A stretch of 64,000 nucleotides of DNA, from the NCBI GenBank assembly GCA_963921935.1, contig OY998176.1:180540445-180604444 (forward strand), in the 5' to 3' direction. The notes beneath the pieces are model-generated. The model worked only from the letters and a program-made list of their open reading frames with translations, made no database searches and was not told the DNA's origin. Position numbers and translations under genes: made by a program. Shown in pieces: positions 56,650 to 64,000 of this stretch; position 1 is the first letter of the stretch, and every line of letters starts with the position of its first letter. Source of the stretch: Galeruca laticollis. Lineage: Eukaryota; Arthropoda; Insecta; Coleoptera; Chrysomelidae.

Positions 56650-57425
56650 TCATGTTCAATATACAGGTTAACAAATTTAGTTTTGAAAAATACGTTTTTC
56701 ATTATATTTTCGTCGATTTATTGAGTAGATGGCTTAAAATTGGGACACCGGGGATTTTCAATGACAAATCATAAATTGAGCCTAATTGTCATATACCTCA
56801 TAGAGTGCTCTGGTTACAAGGGGTTTATAACCTTCAACTCCCTAACTTTTTTGTGCCCTCTAATGGTGGTTACGTAATATCAATTTGTTTTAGACATTTT
56901 CATGTTTTTGTCTTTTCTTTTTTTTTCTCCGAAAAACGCTTAGTTTTGTAAATATTTAGTGTTTTGTAACGTCGTGTTTACCAAAAAACAAATTTAATAA
57001 TTAAGTCAAATTTACAAGAAGTCATGAATTAAATATAAATTAGTAGTGTTGTTTTTAATTGTTTCTTTTATTCTGTATGTATTTTTTAATAAATGATGTT
57101 TCATGACTTTTATACATCGGACTTAATTATTAAATCAGTTTGTTGGCAAACATGACGTTATAAAAGACTAAATATTTACAAATCTAAGCGTCTTTAAAAA
57201 AAAAGGAAAGAGAAAAACGTAGAACATGAAAATGTCTAATACCAGTTGATATTACGAAATAAACCCTTTGTAACTAGTGCCCTCTATGAGGTAGGTAGTA
57301 TTTAGGATTAAATTATGATTGTCATCCCAAAAAAAACTCTGGTGTAACAATTTCAAGCAATCTATTTAGAACGAGGAAAATATAATGAAAAACGTATGAA
57401 ATTTGTCCCCCTGTATATTGAAAAT
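56650..57425. mobile_element. Foldback element, ~0.78 kb
   Basis: Arms 56650-57050 and 57080-57425 are diverged reverse complements: AATATACAGG at the left end against CCCTGTATATT at the right, GTGCCCTCTA against its complement (56864 and about 57278), and AAACGCTTAG against CTAAGCGTCTT. It is non-coding. Its CCCTGTAT end recalls the other foldbacks in the window. Confidence 0.6.
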
Positions 57426-58257
57426 GATGGCCACAATCTAAAAAATAATAGATGTTTCTTACACCGACCTAAGTAATCTGGTTAACGGATTGCCTGCTCT
57501 TTGGGACACCCTGTATAATTCCATTTTCAAGAAAACATAGAATATCTTGATCATCCATTAATAAAAAAATCCGAAACTAATATTATCGCAGTTGTTTGGT
57601 GTTCGAAATCGTATTTAATAGTTAAAAATACATATACTTTGACGTAAAAATATGGATGCATCCGAGCAGGATCAAATAAATACCTAAAAACTACTCTTCT
57701 GGGTATTTAATCATATTTAAAGTGAATATTACTATTACAGTGGTAATACATAAACGGTTACATGAAATGGCGGGACATTAAAATTATTAGAAAATTAGCT
57801 TTGCATGTAATAACTTTATTTAAAAAATATAAAAAAAAAATAAGGGAAAGGTATTCTTCCAAATCAGTTATAACAACTGGTACAAAATTGAAAAATATGA
57901 TATCACGCGCCCATCAATTCATCAAGTACGTAATTGTCGCTTTTTCGGAGGTGATAGCATACCTTATAAAAGCTGGAGGTATAATCGCATTGTGGCTGTG
58001 GAATTTAGAGCGACACTAGCGCAAGCCATATATAATCGAACTACAAGTTCGTTTTGCTGATATACGGGGACAAAATTGCCTCCGGACAAATTTTTGGTAA
58101 TATTGTCTACGGTGCCCAAATGTTTAGCAAATGTGAAAAGTATGGCGAAACGTTGTCACCTCCGAAAACGGAAGTCACAACGAAATTTCGGAGGTGGATG
58201 AGATCAGCGCATATCTATTTTCTAGATGAGAATGACTCTTCATACAAATATATATAT
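57426..58257. other. Unclassified stretch upstream of the LTR element
   Basis: Two short plus-strand frames (57762-58019 and one starting 58054) have no recognisable family. TTTCGGAGGTG occurs at about 57943 and 58187. It may be an older repeat into which the LTR element inserted. Confidence 0.35.
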
Positions 58258-59835
58258 TGGACTAAAATCAGAATTGATAGGTTTGGAAGGATAAATAACT
58301 CTACTAAAATAAATTATTAAGGTGGTTGAGAGAATATAAATTTCACTGATATAATTATTATGAATCCAATAATTATTAGTGTGAATGTTAATTTGTAAAA
58401 AACATTAGATAACAAAATTTAAAAGTGTTCAAGAGTAGTGCGTGAAGTCCTTACTTAATCTCTATATGAAATAAAATATCAATCTAGTAGGAATAACAAG
58501 TCATGAATGGTTGCTAGGAAAAATAAACATTGAGGACAGATTGAATTGTTGAAGGAGATATGTAAAAAATATTTATCCTAATAGAAAAATAAAGTAAAAA
58601 GTATCTACAAAGAAGTTAAATTATATAAACGAAAAGCTGAGAAGAATACTTTATAACTATTAATCAAGGTAAACTGTTGGAATTGATAAGAAGGAGAACT
58701 TAAACTTGAATGTTCTATGACAGTTGATAGAAAAATACAAGTTGCGATATTGATAAATTCCATTATAACAGGAAAAATAATTGTAAATGAAGAAGAATAC
58801 TGATCTTATTGTACGAGAAGACAAATTGATATGGATCAATAACTGACAATGGAATAAAGTGACTGGAAATGTATGGGAAGATAATGACGTTACAAGAAGT
58901 ACAAATTTGAATTACTAGGCCATCCAATCAATAACTAAAAGAAAAAAGAAATAAGAATACTTACTGAAGAGTAAATTGTGGTTACGAACTCTAAGGAAAA
59001 GTTTTTTATTTACATAAACTGTTTAAACGATATTAGTATAACTTAAAAAACTATTGATCGTTAGATTTAAAGTAAAAAAAACAATACCTTTTTATTTGAT
59101 CACTAGTAAAAAAATTATACAAAGGATATTTAAAGAACTCTTATATTAGCAAACTAATAACAAATATTCACCACAATAATAGCAAAACATTTTATCTCTC
59201 GAATGTCAAAAAAAGATTTATAATTTGTGCCGTCATTATAATCGTTAAGAATATTTGAATTCGATTATTAGTTTCAATTAAGTTTCAAAACATTACAACA
59301 ATTGTATTGATCAATTAAGAAATTATTATTCAAAACTAAATAACTGTATTTTGTGAATAGACTAACAAGTTTAACATTGACAACTAATAAAACTCAATAA
59401 CATAACTATAGAGAAAGAGATCTGTGTTATCGACATTAGTTGATTTATTTAGTGTTGCCCTCTCTATTCCTATAAGGTAACCATAAAATACAGGGTTGTA
59501 TTAGATAGGTATTTAATTATTCGTAAAGTTATTGGAACATAATAACTTGAGTGTTTATTATTTTATTTACTCATCATATTGCAATTAAAATCATTTCTCG
59601 AGTTTGAATTTATAACGTAAAAGACGTATCCTCAACCACCATAATTCCTTGTTTATGGTTAATAGTTTCATCCTTATAGACTGAGTATAGCTGGCTCACA
59701 ATAATAACACACAAAAAATTGATAGACTAATTTCATCTGGTGCTCAACAACTAAAATTATAATAAATAATATAAACCTAATATAAATAATATAAAAATAT
59801 AAACAATTAAATAAAAAAGAGATATTATTATCTCA
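58258..59835 (+). repeat. 5' LTR
   Basis: Direct repeat partner of 61844-63415. It is AT-rich without recognisable coding. Confidence 0.8.
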
Positions 59836-59837
59836 AC

Positions 59838-59856
59838 TGGCACTACCAACGTGTGG
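59838..59856 (+). promoter_or_regulatory. Candidate primer-binding site
   Basis: TGGCACTACCAACGTGTGG begins two bases after the LTR end. The tRNA is not identified. Confidence 0.4.
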
Positions 59857-59955
59857 CGATCGAAAAACGAGGATACAGAACTATAAAAAAACGGAAGTAA
59901 AGGGAAATAGAATCTAAACATTCAACAAACTTTGTGAATAAATCAGAAGATTAAA

Positions 59956-61170
59956 ATGGAAAATATGAGAGGAAAATTATTAAAGGACTTGAAAATACAA
60001 GATATTAGAAGAGAACTGGAGAAAAGAAATATCGATAATCAAGGAACCAAACAAACAATAATCAACAGATTAAAAGATGTAATGATCGAAAAGGAAAAAA
60101 ACCCAGAAACCTACATTTTTACAGATTTAGAAGATGTTCAAACAGAAGAATACAGGGAATCCATCATAGTAAAAAAAAATAGATTATGACAAGGAAAGAA
60201 AAGAGGATGACACAGAACAACAAGCTGGAGGAGAACAAACAAGAAGGAAGGAGACAGAGATGATGAATATGTTTGAAACTCTAATGAAGAAATTGATACA
60301 AGAACAAAGTACAGAAATCAGTGCAAATATGAATACAATGGCTAATAGAATTGACCATAAAATCGAGAAACAAAACGAACACATTGATAAACACATAGAG
60401 GATATGCAATCTAAATTTGAAACACTTACCAGAGAAATCAATTTACAAGAAGAAAAAATCAATACGATGAATGAAAAATTTGAAGACGAAATAAGTATGT
60501 TTAATAGAAAACTAGACGTAGTGTAAAATAGATGTTCATAAGCAATGGATACCAAATGTGAAACATTGGATAGAGAAATAAAGAAAAATAGAGTGGAAAT
60601 ACAAGAAATTTGGAATGACATAAACAAATTAGACAAAAACATGGAGACGGGAATACAAACAAGTTTAAAAGTTGCTGAAGAAGAAAACACGAAAGCAATA
60701 CGAACTATACAAAGAGACATAGAGGGAAAAATACAAGGATTAGAAAACAAAATCAAAAACTCAAACATTGTCACACAATAACCAACGTTTCGAATTAATA
60801 ACAAAATGAAATTTGAAGGCGATGTCAAGAAAATACATCCTAGAGTGTTTTTAAGAACTTTAAGAAACAAAATAAAATGCCCAGAAGATTTAGAAGACAT
60901 GACAAAAATTAGAATAAGGCAACTAAAGAAAAATTTAAGAAGAGAATTGGAGAAGCGAGAAATAAGGGACGAGAAGAAAAATAAGTTTAGAAAACGAAGG
61001 GAGAATCGAGTAACGAGGGAAGAGAATAAAAAGAAATTTAGAAAACAAAGGGAGAACCGAGTAACGAGGGAAGAGAGAAGAGAAAAAGAAGTTTGGAAAA
61101 CGAGAGGGAATTTAATAACGAGGGAAGAGAAGTTTGGAAAAAGAAGTTGTATTTTACAAAGCATTATACG
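59956..61170 (+). pseudogene. gag: SAP/coiled-coil Gag-like protein, broken
   Basis: Starts ATG 59956. Residues ~9-45 (LLKDLKIQDIRRELEKRNID, then KQTIINRLKDVM) form a SAP motif, a DNA-binding fold also seen in element 1 at 2710. After a stop at 60187 the frame shifts and a long heptad-rich segment follows (60260-60780; EKINTMNEKFEDEISMFNRK and similar), predicting a coiled coil of about 170 residues with stops at 60524 and 60779. Then MKFEGDVKKIHPRVFLRTL leads into a Lys/Arg-rich tail containing a repeated RKRRENRVTREE unit (60990-61130). Shape and order resemble SAP-type Gag of insect Gypsy elements. Dead by stops. Confidence 0.6.
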
Positions 61171-61244
61171 ATAACGAAATTTTTTTATAATCACAGAAGA
61201 TTTAAAAATAAGAATTAAAAAAAAATATACATAGTAAACAATCA

Positions 61245-61681
61245 TATTGGCACAAGAAAACATACAATTTATTTAAACAATGTACCTAATACAATCACAG
61301 AATTGGCAACGATACTTTCATTTCAAATTGAACAACCAGCAAGACATTCGATCGTAGAGAATGGAAAAACTTATAATCAGTTAGTTCAGTAAACAAATGA
61401 AAAATTAATAAAGAATGCAGAAACATACATTAAAAGAAGTAAGAATAAAATAAAGAAACCAGTTACCTATCAATTCGGTGAACTTTTAATTCTTAAAGCT
61501 CTGCGTGTTCCAAATCATAGAAATCACAAGTGTGCTGAACTTCAGTTATTATATGAAGGCCCTTATCTAATTAATAACCAACATGGAGTAAATTCGTACC
61601 AACTAATACATCCTACGAATAAGAAAATTCGGGGAATTTTTCATGTATCTCAGTTATATAAATTTTTCAGTTCATTATCCT
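61245..61681 (+). pseudogene. Integrase C-terminal end with GPY/F module
   Basis: One frame, interrupted by a TAA at 61390, reads LNNVPNTITELATILSFQIE, then NQLVQ, NAETYIKRSKNKIKKPV, FGELLILKALRVPNHRNHK and the GPY/F module LQLLYEGPYLINNQHGVNSY, ending IRGIFHVSQLYKFFSSLS and TAA. This is the normal end of Gypsy pol. No catalytic DDE core precedes it, so pol lost at least 2.5 kb. Confidence 0.65.
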
Positions 61682-61843
61682 AAAATAAACTAAGATAAAT
61701 TATTAGTATTATAGATGAATATTTATTAGTAATAGTATGTACTTTTACAAGTTATTAGTTAGTCAAGTAGATAGGTAAAATGTTCGAAAATATTCTTGTT
61801 GAATAAATCCAAAAGAATAGTTTTCGAAAATTTCAGGGAATAT

Positions 61844-63415
61844 TGGACTAAAATCAGAATTGATAGGTTTGAAAGGATAAATAACTCTACTAAAATAAAT
61901 TATTAAGGTGGTTGAGAGAATATAAATTTATCTGATATAATTATTATGAATCCAATAATTATTAGTGTAAATGTTAATTTGTAAAAAAAACATTAGATAA
62001 GAAAATTTAAAAGTGTTCAAGAGTAGTGCGTGAAGTCCTTACTTGATCTCTATATGAAATAAAATATCAATCTAGTAGGAATAACAAGTCATGGATGGTT
62101 GCTACGAAAAATAAACATGGAGGACAGATTGAATTTTTGAAAGAAATATGTAAAAAATAATTATCCTAATAGAAAAATAAAGTAAAAAATATCTACAAAG
62201 AAGTTAAATTATATAAACGAAAAGCTGAGAAGAATACTTTATAATTATTAATCAAGGTAAATTGTTGGAATTGATAAGAAGGAGAACTTAAACTTGAATG
62301 TTCTATGACAGTTGATAGAAAAATACAAGTTGCGATATTGATAAATTCCATTATAATAGGAAAAATAATTGTAAATGAAGAAGAATACTGATCTTATTGT
62401 ACGAGAAGACAAATTGATATGGATCAATAACTGACAATGAAATAAAGTGACTGGAAATGTATGGGGAGATAATGACGTTACAAGAAGTACAAATTTGAGT
62501 TACTAGACCATCCAATTAATAACTAAAAGAAAAAAGAAATAAGAATACTTACTGAAGAGTCAATTGTGGTTACGAACTCTAAGGTAAAGTTTTTTATTCA
62601 CATAAACTGTTTAAACGATATTAGTATAACTACAAAAACTATTGATCGTTATATTTAAAGTAAAAAAAAACAATAACTTCTTATTTGATCACTAGTAGAA
62701 AAATTATACAAAGGATTTTTAAAGAACTTATATTAGCAAACTAATAACAAATATTCACAACAATAATAGCAAACATTTTATCTCTCGATTGTCAAAAAAG
62801 ATTCATAATTTGTGCCGTCATTATAATCGTGAAGAATATTTGAATTCGATTATCAATTTCAATTAAGTTTCAAAACATTACAACAATTGTATCGATCAAT
62901 TAAGAAATTATTATTCAAAACTAAATAACTGTATTTTGTAAATAGACTAACAAGTTTAACATTGACAACTAATACAACTCAATAACTATAGAGAAAGAGA
63001 TCTTTCTTATCGACATTAGTTGATTTATTCAGTGTTGCCCTCTCTATTCCTATAAGACAACCATAAAATACAGGGTTGTATTAGATAGGTATTTAATTGT
63101 TTGTTAAGTTATTGGAACATCATTATTTGAGTGTTTATTATTTTATTTACTAATTATATTACAATTTAAATCATTTCTCGAGTTTGAATTTATAAATTAA
63201 AAGACGTATCCTCAACCACCATAATTCCTTGTTTATGGTTAAGAGTTTCATCCTTATTGACTGAGTATAGCAGGCTCACAATAATAACACACGAAAAATG
63301 TATAGACTAATTCCATCTGGCGCTCAACAACTAAAATTATAATAAATAATATAAACCTAATATAAATAATATAAAAATATAAACAAATAAATAAATAAAA
63401 GATATTATTATCTCA
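61844..63415 (+). repeat. 3' LTR
   Basis: Direct repeat of 58258-59835, ending at (TA)n. Confidence 0.8.
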
Positions 63416-63416
63416 A

Positions 63417-63465
<49 letters not shown>
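63416..63465. repeat. (TA)n microsatellite
   Basis: TA repeat with one TGTA interruption between the 3' LTR and the mariner-like terminal repeat. Confidence 0.97.
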
Positions 63466-63468
<3 letters not shown>

Positions 63469-64000
63469 GTTCATTTCAGGACTTCCCACCCTAATTTCCT
63501 CGAAATGTGTGTATTTCATCAACAAATATATCGAAGGGGACAACTTTTTATCATGAAGGCAACGCGCCCCCTTTCACCCCCCGCCAGGGGGAGTTACCAA
63601 CTTCAAAATTTTAAATGGGAAGGGGTATCGAGTTATACCTCATTTCAAAGGTCTTTTTAATCTCTACACGTCGGCTTTTGTTTTTTTTAATTGATCGATT
63701 CGTTGTCGAAATATTTAGGAAAATCTGTTTGCTGCTTCGTACCATTAAAATAAAAACTGCAATCGTTTGTTTTGTTATTCCTCTCCACTTTTTTGTATAA
63801 AAAAATGCAAAAAAATGTTTTTGATAGAGAAAATTAAAGACATGATACCTATTGAATTGTTTACCATACTTACCAGTTGTGTGAAAAAGCAATTTATTAA
63901 AAATGGTTTACACTTAAGCTGAAAAAGTTGAAATAGTGTTAATTTGCGGCGCCGAAAACCAATGTGCTCGACGAACTGCTGCAATATTTAACGAAAGGCA
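63466..64000 (+). mobile_element. Mariner-like transposon, 5' part (runs off window)
   Basis: Starts GGGTGTTCATTTCAGGACTTC after TATA, consistent with a TA target and the GGGTGT-type ends of many insect mariner-like elements. A ~430-bp leader precedes the transposase start at 63903. Right end not in window. Confidence 0.55.
63903..64000 (+). pseudogene. Transposase N-terminus (DUF4817-like helix-turn-helix), partial
   Basis: From ATG 63903 the reading is MVYT, a TAA stop (63915-63917), then AEKVEIVLICGAENQCARRT and AAIFNER to the window end. This matches the N-terminal helix-turn-helix (often annotated DUF4817) common to insect mariner-like transposases and their many relics. The early stop makes this copy suspect, although translation could start elsewhere. 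Confidence 0.6.

Larger units (their letters stand above)
58258..63415 (+). mobile_element. LTR retrotransposon with deleted pol, two 1.57-kb LTRs
   Basis: LTRs at 58258-59835 (1578 bp) and 61844-63415 (1572 bp) both start TGGACTAAAATC and end ATTATCTCA (TG..CA). They differ by scattered substitutions and small indels. The internal region is only about 2.0 kb and holds a Gag-like gene and the C-terminal part of integrase. Protease, reverse transcriptase and RNase H are missing. Both flanks are TA-rich, so a target duplication cannot be resolved. Confidence 0.8.

Noticed and set aside
57762..58320. Two short plus-strand frames as genes
   Set aside because: No domain recognised. The second runs into the LTR sequence, so its end belongs to the retrotransposon.
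60184..61263. 359-codon minus-strand frame opposite the SAP Gag
   Set aside because: It is antisense to a Lys/Glu-rich coiled-coil gene, giving a Phe/Leu/Ser-rich shadow. The plus strand has the recognisable SAP motif and element layout.

Overview
This window looks like a repeat-dominated, AT-rich arthropod (most likely insect) chromosome. Supporting signs are GT-AG introns with AATAAA signals, long (TA)n tracts, Ty3/Gypsy elements with 17.6/297-type primer-binding sites, a BEL/Pao relic, ZBED-type hAT and Tc1/mariner-like transposases, and many Penelope-like elements (PLEs). No bacterial gene organisation, CRISPR array, rRNA or tRNA gene was seen. Nearly all coding sequence is transposon-derived and broken. 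The best candidate host gene is a minus-strand gene end at 33.07-33.51 kb with three phase-consistent exons.

Layout. 0-1.6 kb: PLE ends carrying hammerhead-ribozyme (HHR) motifs and (TA)n. 1.6-9.24 kb: a Gypsy element with TG..CA LTRs set in (TA)n, carrying a second, 17.6-like Gypsy nested inside it. 9.3-11.9 kb: a decayed BED/hAT transposon. 12.1-14.8 kb: a decayed multi-exon gene resembling a tyrosine-recombinase (Crypton-like) family. 15.3-26.9 kb: a hierarchy of palindromes built from PLE 3' halves, a hammerhead-bearing 351-bp tandem array, and a DDE transposon, each separated by (TA)n. 27.4 kb: RTE-like relic. 28.8-29.8 kb: ~470-bp repeats next to 1.5 kb of (AAATG)n. 31.6-32.6 kb: foldback element. 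32.7-34.3 kb: putative host gene. 34.6-37.2 kb: BEL/Pao relic. 37.7-38.2 kb: KRBA2/Ginger-like integrase tail. 40.2-42.4 kb: internally deleted Gypsy. 42.4-43.2 kb: inverted PLE reverse-transcriptase fragment. 47.2-51.9 kb: ~470-bp repeats and a 4-kb foldback. 53.9-54.9 kb: ~175-bp tandem repeat. 56.6-57.4 kb: foldback. 58.26-63.42 kb: LTR element with two 1.57-kb LTRs and a deleted pol. 63.47 kb to the end: start of a mariner-like element.

The most notable system is the 351-bp array at 21.8-23.8 kb. Every full unit holds a type I HHR: CUGAUGA, stem II, GAAA, self-complementary stem III, GUC cleavage site, and stem I with an internal loop. It therefore looks like an animal retrozyme. It is bounded by (TA)n exactly as neighbouring PLE fragments are, and those fragments carry their own HHR-like motifs and PLE reverse-transcriptase/GIY-YIG sequence. 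This fits the idea that PLE machinery mobilises retrozymes. Two PLE families carry paired C3-to-U and G8-to-A core changes, which would keep the 3-8 base pair. All family names come from reading motifs by eye; no database search was possible.
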